Assembly: GCF_007992715.1 (NCBI RefSeq)
Contig: NZ_BKAU01000005.1
Location: 248,001 to 312,000, forward strand
Direction: 5' to 3'
Source: Chitinophaga cymbidii
GTDB lineage: Bacteria > Bacteroidota > Bacteroidia > Chitinophagales > Chitinophagaceae
DNA length: 64,000 nucleotides
In this document: positions 24,663-32,364 of the stretch, piece by piece
How positions within the stretch are numbered: position 1 is the first letter of the stretch
Layout: each line of letters starts with the position of its first letter
The notes under the pieces: generated by a model
Seen by the model: only the letters and a program-made list of their open reading frames with translations
What the model was told of the DNA's origin: nothing
The model's database searches: none
Position numbers and translations under genes: made by a program

Positions 24663-27464
24663 ATGAGATCACATTTTACATGCACATATCGTGCAGGTAC
24701 GGGGATGCTTTTGCTGTTATTTTTTGCATTATCCTCCTTCGCGCAACAATACCGCGTTGCCGGTACGGTGTACGACACCGGTAAAAAACCTTTGTCGTAT
24801 GCCGTTATTACAATGCCTGCATATGGAATTACCGCACAGTCCGACGCCGCCGGCCGCTTCCTGTTGCAGAACGTGCCCGCCGGCGCATCCGGCCTCAACG
24901 TCCGCTTCCTGGGCAAAGAAACGATCGACACGCTATTGCAGGTCAACCGGGACCTGGAGCTGCAACTGACGCTGCGCAATGCGGACTTCCGCCTGGAGGA
25001 AGTCAGGATCACGGCCACCACCGCCAATACCAACGGGACGAGCTCACGCATTTCTCGCACGGCGATGGACCACCTGCAGGCGAACTCGCTGGCAGACGTG
25101 ATGGCCCTGCTGCCCGGTGGCATCATTACCAATCCGGACCTTAGTCTTGCGAAGCAGATCAACATCCGCAGCGTAGGCTCGTCCGCTTCAGACATGAACG
25201 CTTTCGGCGCCTCCGTGATGCTGAATGGCGCGCCGATGTCCAACAACGCCAACCTGCAGACCATGACGCCGGCCGTCAGCGGCGGCACCGCTGCGCTGGC
25301 CGGTGGCGCATCTCCCGGCGGCGGTTACGATGTACGCGGCATTTCCATGAACAACGTGGAATCCGTGGAAGTGATCCGCGGTGTTCCCGGCGTGGAATAT
25401 GGCGATGTAACGTCCGGCGTGGTGATCGTGAACACAAAAGCAGGGGTGCAGCCGCTGAAAGTTCAGGGCCGTACGAACTCAAGCCTCTACCAGCTTTCCC
25501 TGAACAGAGGCTTCAACCTCGGTGGCCGCAAAGGCGCTTTGAATGTTGGAGTAGATTATGCCCGCAACACCAACGACCCCGTGCAGCAATACCTCCGCTA
25601 TGAGCGCTTCACCGCCAGTACCATGTATTCCAATACGCTGTTCGGCAGACTGGCCAGCACTACCTCGCTGGACCTTATCTACGGAAAAGATACCCGTGAC
25701 CGTAACCCGGACGACGAGATCACCAAAACGGCCTCTTCCGGGAAAGACCTGGGCCTGATCTTCAATACACGCGGCAACATCCGTTTCAATAAAAGCTGGC
25801 TGCGGAACTTTAATTATGTTGCCAGGATCGGTTATACCGCCAGGAACAGCTTCTATGAAACGCAATACACCGCCGCCAATGCCCCTTACTCCATGACCAC
25901 GACCGACGGCAGCGTGCTGACCAATCATCCTGACAGGAATTATGTGGACGTGGACGGGAATCAGCTGAACACCAGCCATCCCGCTGATGCCGGCAAATAT
26001 GCCGTGTATCTGCCCAGTACCTATCTCGGCCGGTACGATATCAATGGCCGTGAACTGAATACTTTCTTCAAAACGGCCGCTACTTTTTTCAACAGGATCG
26101 GCCGGACCAACCACCGCTGGATACTGGGGGCCGACTTCAAGACAGACCGGAACTTCGGCGACGGCAAGGCCTTTGCGGATTCCGCGCCGCCTTACAGGAA
26201 CCTCTCCGCGCAAAACGCCACCTTCAGAAAGCGGGCCTATAAAGACATTCCCGGCATCCACCAGCTGGGCCTGTATGCGGAAGATAATTTCAGCACATGG
26301 ATAGGCGGTCACCGGCTGGAGATCGCGGCTGGTGTGCGTTATGATGTTTTCTCCGGGAACAGGACCGCATTATCTCCCCGTATCAACTCCAGCGTGGACG
26401 TAGTGCCGGGCATCCTCAGCATCAACGGGGCTTACGGTCAGTTGGCCAAAGCGCCGTCCGTACTCTATCTCCATCCGGAAGATGCCTATTTCGAGTACAT
26501 CAACATCAACGAAACCGCTACCAGCAGCATTCCTGAAGATGAGCGCGTATTCATGACCACCACGCGCGTATTCAGCACAAAAAATGCGGAGCTGGAGATC
26601 GCGAAGAACAAAAAGGCGGAACTGGGCCTTCGCCTGAACATAAAACAGGCTACACTGCGCGTGACCGGCTTCCGTGAAGATGTGGACAACGGCTATACGA
26701 TGGGCAATTCACTGGCCGGCTTCAAACCGCTGGTGTATAACGAATACACACGCACCGGCACGGGTGCTTACCAGCTCTCGGCCAGCAACAACGTGCTCGC
26801 CAGCTTTTACATGCCCACCAACAACCTCGTGGCCCGCACCAAAGGGCTGGAAATGGACCTGGACCTGGGCCGCTTCAAATCGATCCGTACTGCCTTTGCA
26901 TTGAATGGCGCTATTATGCATACGCAGAGCTATAATAAGGATTATCTCTATTTCGACGATTTCAGCGGCAACGCCGGTGCTGCCAGAACGCACATCGGGT
27001 TGTATGAACAGGGGATGGAGAAGAGATATAACGAAACGGCCGTGACCACTTTGCGCACTACCCACAATATACCGCGGCTGGGTTTTGTGGTGACCCTGAC
27101 CACACAGGTGATCTGGAGCGACCGCAACTGGTACAGGCTGGGCAACGACAGCATTCCGGTGAAATACATCTCCAGGGATGATGGACGGGTATATGATTTC
27201 GATGCTTCGAAAATGGACGAGCCGGAATTTGCAACATTGCTCCGGAACGTGAACCGCACCAACGAGATCATGGAATCTTACCCGCCGCTGCTAACCTTCA
27301 ATGTGAACGTTACCAAAGAGATCGCGGACTATCTGCGTGTATCGTTCTTCGCCAACAATGCGTTCAGGGCCTATCAGCGGGCGGAATCCAAACGTGTGCC
27401 GGGAACTTTCACCAGGAGAGGCAACCAGTATTTCTTTGGCCTGGAATTATCACTCACACTCTAA
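24663..27464 (+). CDS. TonB-dependent outer-membrane receptor (non-SusC type)
   Basis: 933 residues. A signal peptide (LLLLFFALSSFAQQ) precedes a carboxypeptidase-regulatory-like domain (about 25-105, VAGTVYDTGKKPLSYAVITM), a plug (about 125-260, containing INIRSVGSSASDMNAFGASV and VESVEVIRGVPGVEYGDVTS), and a beta-barrel that ends in a terminal aromatic-rich strand (QYFFGLELSLTL). There is no STN domain and no SusD partner, so it is unlikely to signal through FecR. The ATG at 24663 is preferred over a TTG at 24651. Two surface/outer-membrane genes follow (DUF4876-like and DUF6850-like), a grouping seen in other Bacteroidota. Ligand unknown. Confidence 0.92.
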   Translation: MRSHFTCTYRAGTGMLLLLFFALSSFAQQYRVAGTVYDTGKKPLSYAVITMPAYGITAQSDAAGRFLLQNVPAGASGLNVRFLGKETIDTLLQVNRDLELQLTLRNADFRLEEVRITATTANTNGTSSRISRTAMDHLQANSLADVMALLPGGIITNPDLSLAKQINIRSVGSSASDMNAFGASVMLNGAPMSNNANLQTMTPAVSGGTAALAGGASPGGGYDVRGISMNNVESVEVIRGVPGVEYGDVTSGVVIVNTKAGVQPLKVQGRTNSSLYQLSLNRGFNLGGRKGALNVGVDYARNTNDPVQQYLRYERFTASTMYSNTLFGRLASTTSLDLIYGKDTRDRNPDDEITKTASSGKDLGLIFNTRGNIRFNKSWLRNFNYVARIGYTARNSFYETQYTAANAPYSMTTTDGSVLTNHPDRNYVDVDGNQLNTSHPADAGKYAVYLPSTYLGRYDINGRELNTFFKTAATFFNRIGRTNHRWILGADFKTDRNFGDGKAFADSAPPYRNLSAQNATFRKRAYKDIPGIHQLGLYAEDNFSTWIGGHRLEIAAGVRYDVFSGNRTALSPRINSSVDVVPGILSINGAYGQLAKAPSVLYLHPEDAYFEYININETATSSIPEDERVFMTTTRVFSTKNAELEIAKNKKAELGLRLNIKQATLRVTGFREDVDNGYTMGNSLAGFKPLVYNEYTRTGTGAYQLSASNNVLASFYMPTNNLVARTKGLEMDLDLGRFKSIRTAFALNGAIMHTQSYNKDYLYFDDFSGNAGAARTHIGLYEQGMEKRYNETAVTTLRTTHNIPRLGFVVTLTTQVIWSDRNWYRLGNDSIPVKYISRDDGRVYDFDASKMDEPEFATLLRNVNRTNEIMESYPPLLTFNVNVTKEIADYLRVSFFANNAFRAYQRAESKRVPGTFTRRGNQYFFGLELSLTL

Positions 27465-27473
27465 TTGCAACAC

Positions 27474-28697
27474 ATGAAATATTCCATCATAGCACTTGTT
27501 ATCTTATGCAGCGCATGTTCCAGGATCGATAATGCGCGGGAGGCGGAGGAAATAAGACCGTACTCCATTACGGTAAAAGCCAATTCCGTGGTTCCGGAGA
27601 TCACCAGTACAGCCGGTCTGAAAGTGGTATTCGAGAACTTCGCGGAAGGGTTCAGGCTGGAAAGGACGCTGGGTACCGGCGCCACGGCTATCGACAGCCT
27701 TATTCCCGGTATTTACAGCATCAACATATCCGGCCGCGCACAGGCACCCGGCGGCGACGTGTATTACCTGAACGGCGCAAAAATAAATTATGCGGTCACA
27801 GCGAATGCCGGCACCGTGGAAATAGATGTGGACGGTCTGAAGGTAAGCCCGCTCGTATTCACCGAGATCTTCTTCGCCGGCACTACGCCGTTTTATTTCA
27901 GGAACCAGTTCTACGAAGTATACAACAACTCGGACCAGACGATTTACCTGGACGGTTTGTGCTTTGCCAACCTTACGCCAACTACCGCCACCACCAATTT
28001 GCCCTTGTGGCCCGCGGAAGATGGCGCTGACTATGCTTATGCGGAGCGGATATGGAAGGTGCCGGGCAATGGTACGGAATACCCGCTGCTGCCAGGTGAA
28101 TCCTTCGTGATGTCCCAGTTCGCCGCCAACCACCAGCTGCCGCAATACAATCCCGCATCTCCCGTTGATTGCAGCAGCTCGGAGTTTGAGTTCAATATGG
28201 ACAACCCGAATTTCCCCGATCAGCCGGCGGTGGATATGCAGCATGTCTTTTATAACGGCAATGCTTCCAAGGGCACGCTGCCACAATACCTGACTTCCGT
28301 GTTCGGCGGCGCGTATGTGATCTTCCGCGTACCGCCCGGTGAAACCTACGACCCGGTGAACAATCCCGCGCTGAAAACGAGGAACCTGGCATCCACTTCC
28401 ACCACGCAGTATGCCAAGATCCCCATCCGCTACGTCCTCGATGCGGTGGAGGCCGGCAACAACCAGAATTCCATCAATGCCAAACGTGTTCCTTCCGTGC
28501 TCGATGCCGGTATGACCTATGTGGGCGCTACGTACAACTCGCAGGGCGTTGCCCGTAAAGTGTCGGACATCACCAACCCGGATGGCACCCCCGTTTTCAT
28601 AGACACCAATAACAGCACAGACGACTTTGAGCGCGGCGTAGTACCGCAGTTCAGGCGTCATGGTTCAAAGATGCCCGCATGGAACCACACCAATTAA
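27474..28697 (+). CDS. Surface lipoprotein, DUF4876-like
   Basis: 407 residues with a lipobox, ILCSAC (Cys near residue 15). It is predicted to be beta-rich: an N-terminal Ig-like part (about 20-120, ending near VEIDVDGL) precedes a longer domain that starts VFTEIFFAGTTPFYFRNQFYE and contains YNNSDQTIYLDGLCFANL, a lamin-tail-like strand pattern. I assign DUF4876 from recollection of this pattern next to TonB receptors. It starts 9 bases after the receptor stop. A ligand-capture role at the cell surface is inferred. The ATG at 27474 is chosen over an in-frame TTG at 27465. Confidence 0.65.
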   Translation: MKYSIIALVILCSACSRIDNAREAEEIRPYSITVKANSVVPEITSTAGLKVVFENFAEGFRLERTLGTGATAIDSLIPGIYSINISGRAQAPGGDVYYLNGAKINYAVTANAGTVEIDVDGLKVSPLVFTEIFFAGTTPFYFRNQFYEVYNNSDQTIYLDGLCFANLTPTTATTNLPLWPAEDGADYAYAERIWKVPGNGTEYPLLPGESFVMSQFAANHQLPQYNPASPVDCSSSEFEFNMDNPNFPDQPAVDMQHVFYNGNASKGTLPQYLTSVFGGAYVIFRVPPGETYDPVNNPALKTRNLASTSTTQYAKIPIRYVLDAVEAGNNQNSINAKRVPSVLDAGMTYVGATYNSQGVARKVSDITNPDGTPVFIDTNNSTDDFERGVVPQFRRHGSKMPAWNHTN

Positions 28698-28717
28698 GTG
28701 AATCAACATCGAAAACA

Positions 28718-30253
28718 ATGAAGAAACTATATATCGCATTATTGCTCACCGCCGCCTCCTTTGGCGCTTTCGCGCAGCAAACGCCACGCAATACGCCGGC
28801 TGCTTTCGAGCTTCGTCAGCAACGCAGCCTGTGGCAGCGGTCCGGCAACCCCGCCGGTTTGCAGCTGGACCAACCTTACCGTTATTCCCAGCTGAAAGCG
28901 GGTTATGAAGCTTATGACGGCAACTTTCACCGCCCGCAGGAAGGTGTTTCCGGCAACCGGCAGATCGTGGAAACACAGGGCGGCATCTTCCTTGATAGCT
29001 GCTATCTCACCGGTTCATTCAACTACCGCCGGGAAGGGATCAAAGAAGCCAGCTTCAATGCTTCCATCATCGATCCGTTCAGAGGCATGCCCTATATTAT
29101 CGCAGACCTGAACCCCAGTGACTGGGTGCAGCAACACTACCAGCTGCAATTCGGCATTGCCACGCCTTCCTACGGCCGCTGGTCATGGGGACTGGGCGCC
29201 AGCTACAATGCCAGCAGCGGCGCCAAGCAGCGCGACATCCGTACGGAGAACTATTATTATGCGCTGTCCATTACACCGGGCGTGGTCTATGCATTGGCGC
29301 CCAACCAGCATCTGGGCCTGAACCTGCGTTATGCCAACGTGAAAGAAGAGGCCACGATGAGCAATGTGAATACGTATGTGGACCAGACCTACTACGAGCT
29401 GCTGGGCCTCGGTACGGCGGTGAGCATGCTGGGTTCCGGCAGAACGAATAACTACGAAGGCGACAGCTGGGGCGGGGGACTGCAATACCGTTACAGCGGA
29501 AAGGCCACGTTGTTCCTGCATTTGAACTACCTCGTGGAAGCGGAGGACCTTACCATATCATTTACCGTTCCGCGCGACGGCGCCTCCGTGCTGCGTAAAT
29601 CCTGGGAAGCCGGGGCTACGGTGCAGCAAGAATCATCCCGCCTGCTGCACACGCTCGGCGCCCGTTATTACAACCGCCATATAGACGGCATCCAGTATAT
29701 TACCCAGCGCGATAACTCCGGCAGCCAGCAAGGCTGGATGACCCTGGCCAAATATGTGCGCTCCACTTTCAAGACCACGGAAGCATCGCTGGACTACAGC
29801 ATTGTCGGTAAAAAAGGGAATAATGATTATTCCTGGCTGGCGAACTTTTCCGCGCGCTACAGGAAGCTGAACGATGAATATATTCTTCCTCACTCGTTCA
29901 AAAGAACAGAGAACGCTTACATCCAGGTGGGCGCGAAGAAGAATTTCCGGCTTGGCAGCAGCCAGTTGCTTGTTGGCCTGAATGCCGGTTATAACAGGAA
30001 CCTTAGCGGTGGTTATGAATACAACGGCGCGAACAAGGATTACGTTATTGTAACCCAGTTGGAAACGAACGATTACCGTTACCTGGCGTCTGATTTTATC
30101 CGTGCTGAGCTGCCGGTGACGTTTTCATTCCCGATCGGAAAAGAGAAGAAGAATGTGATGTTTGTGAACGGTTATGCGGGATATACCAAAGCGGAAGGCT
30201 TCGGTTTTGATCATCGTGTTACCTATGGTGCTGCTGTGGGAGCGAATTTTTAG
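28718..30253 (+). CDS. Outer-membrane beta-barrel protein, DUF6850-like
   Basis: 511 residues with a signal peptide (MKKLYIALLLTAASFGAFAQ). The body is a run of amphipathic aromatic-rich strands (for example WSWGLGASYNASSGA, LGLNLRYANVKEEATM, KNVMFVNGYAGYTKAEGFGF) that ends in a barrel-closing strand, VTYGAAVGANF, with terminal Phe. This marks an outer-membrane barrel. DUF6850 is my family assignment from its position after a DUF4876-like gene. The ATG at 28718 is used because it begins the signal peptide; the open frame extends 39 bases upstream. Its stop codon (TAG) abuts the stop of the convergent fecR, so no terminator separates them. Confidence 0.7.
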   Translation: MKKLYIALLLTAASFGAFAQQTPRNTPAAFELRQQRSLWQRSGNPAGLQLDQPYRYSQLKAGYEAYDGNFHRPQEGVSGNRQIVETQGGIFLDSCYLTGSFNYRREGIKEASFNASIIDPFRGMPYIIADLNPSDWVQQHYQLQFGIATPSYGRWSWGLGASYNASSGAKQRDIRTENYYYALSITPGVVYALAPNQHLGLNLRYANVKEEATMSNVNTYVDQTYYELLGLGTAVSMLGSGRTNNYEGDSWGGGLQYRYSGKATLFLHLNYLVEAEDLTISFTVPRDGASVLRKSWEAGATVQQESSRLLHTLGARYYNRHIDGIQYITQRDNSGSQQGWMTLAKYVRSTFKTTEASLDYSIVGKKGNNDYSWLANFSARYRKLNDEYILPHSFKRTENAYIQVGAKKNFRLGSSQLLVGLNAGYNRNLSGGYEYNGANKDYVIVTQLETNDYRYLASDFIRAELPVTFSFPIGKEKKNVMFVNGYAGYTKAEGFGFDHRVTYGAAVGANF

Positions 30254-31390
30254 CTATTTGAAATGAAGTATGTTGCCGGCGTCCAGGTAGGAATCTATAC
30301 CTGAAATGGCTTTCAGGTTATTCTGAAAAATATGGACGGGTTGATTTTTATCTATCACGCCGGTAAATTTACGTTGTTGCAGTGCGGCGTTATCTATCCG
30401 GGTTTCCAGTCCGTACCAGCGGCGTATTACGCGGCTGATCTCCTGCATGGAAGCGTTTTTGAAATAAAATAAACCTTCCCGCCAGGCCAGTACCTTTTGC
30501 TGATCGAAACTGTTTTCAGAGAGCCCTTTTCCGGCCTGGTATGTACCGGCTCTGCCGGGCGCCAGTTGCAGGTCCTGCGCCCCGGCTTTCATTCGTACGG
30601 CGCCTTCCACCAGGGCTACCTGGTCTGTTCCCGTATCATAGCTGTTCACATTGAAGCGGGTGCCAAGCACCTGCACCGTGCTGTTGGGAAGGTGCACGAA
30701 AAAAGGTTTGCCGGGCATCGGGGCCACTTCAAAGTATGCTTCGCCTTCGATGGTCACCTCCCGTGTATTGCCGGCGAAGGCGAATGGGAAATCCAGCCGG
30801 GTAGCTGCATTGAGCCATATTTTGGTGCTGTCTGAAAGCGTGATCTGGTAAGTCATTCCATTGGGCACAACAAGCTTGTTCATGGCCGCGCCCGTCCCCG
30901 CCGGACTGGCATATTGCAGGCTGGTTCCGGAATTGGTCAGCTGTGCTGTGCCACTGTTGATCACGCCCTTATTGCGGGAAAGATCGATCTGCTGCCCGCC
31001 GGATAATGTCAGCCGGATACCGTCTGCTTCGAATGGCGCCGCATTTTTTGTACCTGTTGGCCCGTTTTGCAGCCACCAGGTGCCGGCAATCCCCAGCAAT
31101 AAGGCTGCCGCCGCCGCAACGGAAAGCCTGCGCAGGGTGGAAGTGCTTTTAACCTTACGGAGCACGCCGGTCAGCCGGTAGCTGTCCGGCCACTTTGCCG
31201 GATCTTTGAACCGGCTGAATGCACTGGAAACATCTTCGGGCGGCAGCTTTTGCAATAATCGCTGATATTCTTCAGCGGCCAGCGCATTGTTGCGCAGGAG
31301 GTCCTCACACTCGGCTTCCTCCCGCCCGCTTAACGAACCGGCTATTTTAGCGTAAATGAGATATTCTTCGTAGTCGGACAGCAATTTCAT
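30254..31390 (-). CDS. FecR-family anti-sigma factor
   Basis: 378 residues. A cytoplasmic part (1-85) is followed by one transmembrane helix (about 88-107, LSVAAAAALLLGIAGTWWLQ), a FecR domain (about 165-260, TLSDSTKIWLNAATRLDFPF, GEAYFEVAPMPGKPFFVHLP) and a C-terminal DUF4974-type domain (about 300-378, RWYGLETRIDNAALQQRKF). It is the partner of the sigma gene that ends 45 bases upstream on the same strand. No susC follows on this strand. The divergent SusC at 32365, which has an STN domain, is the likely signalling partner. Confidence 0.92.
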   Translation of the reverse strand: MKLLSDYEEYLIYAKIAGSLSGREEAECEDLLRNNALAAEEYQRLLQKLPPEDVSSAFSRFKDPAKWPDSYRLTGVLRKVKSTSTLRRLSVAAAAALLLGIAGTWWLQNGPTGTKNAAPFEADGIRLTLSGGQQIDLSRNKGVINSGTAQLTNSGTSLQYASPAGTGAAMNKLVVPNGMTYQITLSDSTKIWLNAATRLDFPFAFAGNTREVTIEGEAYFEVAPMPGKPFFVHLPNSTVQVLGTRFNVNSYDTGTDQVALVEGAVRMKAGAQDLQLAPGRAGTYQAGKGLSENSFDQQKVLAWREGLFYFKNASMQEISRVIRRWYGLETRIDNAALQQRKFTGVIDKNQPVHIFQNNLKAISGIDSYLDAGNILHFK

Positions 31391-31395
31391 ATCAA

Positions 31396-31428
31396 TTAAT
31401 AGACCCTTTTTTTCACGCAGGCTACTAC
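31396..31428 (-). promoter_or_regulatory. Candidate ECF promoter for fecR (GTAGTAG-N15-GGGTCT)
   Basis: On the minus strand GTAGTAG (31428-31422) and GGGTCT (31406-31401) are separated by 15 bases that end in a run of seven A. The same two boxes with the same 15-base spacing and an A-run occur on the plus strand at 32110-32137, upstream of susC. The pair brackets the sigma gene that probably reads them. It lies 11 bases before the fecR start. Confidence 0.55.
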
Positions 31429-31435
31429 GTGCATG

Positions 31436-31996
31436 CTATTGATTTTTTAGTTCTTTTCGTAATATGCGCAGCGCCCTGGCTAACTGGTTGCGCACGGTGT
31501 GGACGCTGATATGCAGTTTCTCCGCGATCTGTGCATAGGAGAGCGCCTCTGTGTAATACAGGGTGAAAACCTCAGCCGCCCCTTTCGGGACTTTTTTTAA
31601 CGCGCGGTGTATAGCTGCCATCAGCTCCGCATGCTCAAGGCGTTGGGAAGGAGGCAGCAGTTCTTCCGGGGCGGGTATAGCGGATTGACGCCGGCGCCGG
31701 GTCTGCTGCTTTTTAAGCAGTTTGATGGAACGGTTACGAACAGAGCGGACCATGTAACCTTTAAGCGAGCTTTCGATCTGCAGGTGCAACTGCTGGTGCC
31801 AGAAGTCAATGAAAAATTCCTGTACCAGGTCCTGCGCAACAGGTTCATCTTCCAGTATGCTCATGGCTACCACATACAACGTCACACGCATGTCCCGGTA
31901 TAAAAGATCAAAAGCTTGCCGGTCCCTCTTTTGCAGTTGCTTCAGAAGCGCGTTATAGTCGATTGGTTCAGTACCCATGCCTTTTTTATATTTCAT
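31436..31996 (-). CDS. FecI-type ECF RNA polymerase sigma factor
   Basis: 186 residues. Region 2 spans about 25-95 (AQDLVQEFFIDFWHQQLHLQ; YMVRSVRNRSIKLLKKQQ). Region 4 spans about 125-180 (YAQIAEKLHISVHTVRNQLA). Unlike the other three sigma factors it lacks a hydrophobic C-terminal tail and ends KELKNQ. It is transcribed with fecR toward the left, divergent from susC at 32365. The first ATG (31996) is used; a second in-frame ATG (MGTEP) lies 18 bases in. A -7-like box, TACTTTTG, sits about 30 bases upstream. Confidence 0.92.
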   Translation of the reverse strand: MKYKKGMGTEPIDYNALLKQLQKRDRQAFDLLYRDMRVTLYVVAMSILEDEPVAQDLVQEFFIDFWHQQLHLQIESSLKGYMVRSVRNRSIKLLKKQQTRRRRQSAIPAPEELLPPSQRLEHAELMAAIHRALKKVPKGAAEVFTLYYTEALSYAQIAEKLHISVHTVRNQLARALRILRKELKNQ

Positions 31997-32022
31997 TGAT
32001 GCCAGCCTGCGATGGGAGCAAA

Positions 32023-32030
32023 CAAAAGTA
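32023..32030 (-). promoter_or_regulatory. Candidate -7 box TACTTTTG for the sigma gene
   Basis: The minus strand reads TACTTTTG, an exact TAnnTTTG match, about 27 bases before the sigma ATG. No TTTG is found at the -33 distance. This would give a short leader of about 20 bases and housekeeping expression of the sigma factor. Confidence 0.4.
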
Positions 32031-32109
32031 AATAAATGTTTAACATTATTCCCCGATATTGAACGTAGCCGGTTTTTTTTTCGCTCCCGAAAAAAAAATA
32101 TGCTTTTCT

Positions 32110-32140
32110 GTAGTAGGCACGGATGAAAAAAGGGTCTTAT
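32110..32140 (+). promoter_or_regulatory. Candidate ECF promoter for susC (GTAGTAG-N15-GGGTCTTAT)
   Basis: GTAGTAG (32110-32116) and GGGTCT (32132-32137) are separated by 15 bases ending in six A, matching the minus-strand element at 31401-31428 in both boxes and in spacing. It would start a transcript about 220 bases before the susC ATG. Recognition by the sigma factor encoded at 31436-31996 is inferred. Confidence 0.55.
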
Positions 32141-32283
32141 AAAAAATATACGCCGCAGGCCGCGGTTTTAAATCAACCGGATCTTGTTTCATTGCCGCTG
32201 TCAGTTTCGCCTTGAAGGGAAACGATATGGGCCAAAACCAGCTTTACAATATGAATTTTATGTAGGATTACGGGGAATAGTAC

Positions 32284-32324
32284 AAAAAATGATCCCCCCG
32301 GCTTGACAGGCTAACGAGGGGATC
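32284..32324 (-). terminator. Minus-strand terminator-like hairpin in the susC leader
   Basis: GATCCCC (32291-32297) pairs with GGGGATC (32318-32324) across a 20-base loop. An A-run at 32284-32289 on the plus strand becomes a T-run after the hairpin on the minus strand. This is the layout of an intrinsic terminator for leftward transcription that begins within susC. The loop is long, which lowers confidence. Confidence 0.4.
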
Positions 32325-32364
32325 TGTCTGAAAATTTTCTTAAAAAGTTCAAACGTTGCAATCT

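Larger units (their letters stand above)
31997..32364. other. Divergent sigma-susC control region
   Basis: 368 bases without a gene. In order it holds a minus-strand -7 box for the sigma gene (32023-32030), a plus-strand ECF-type promoter (32110-32140), a long susC leader with a short hairpin around 32202-32225, and a minus-strand terminator-like hairpin (32284-32324) that ends 40 bases before the susC start. I see no other structure in it. Confidence 0.55.

Noticed and set aside
27504-28661. A 385-codon minus-strand frame inside the DUF4876-like gene
   Set aside because: A shadow frame; the plus strand has a lipoprotein signal and fits the operon.
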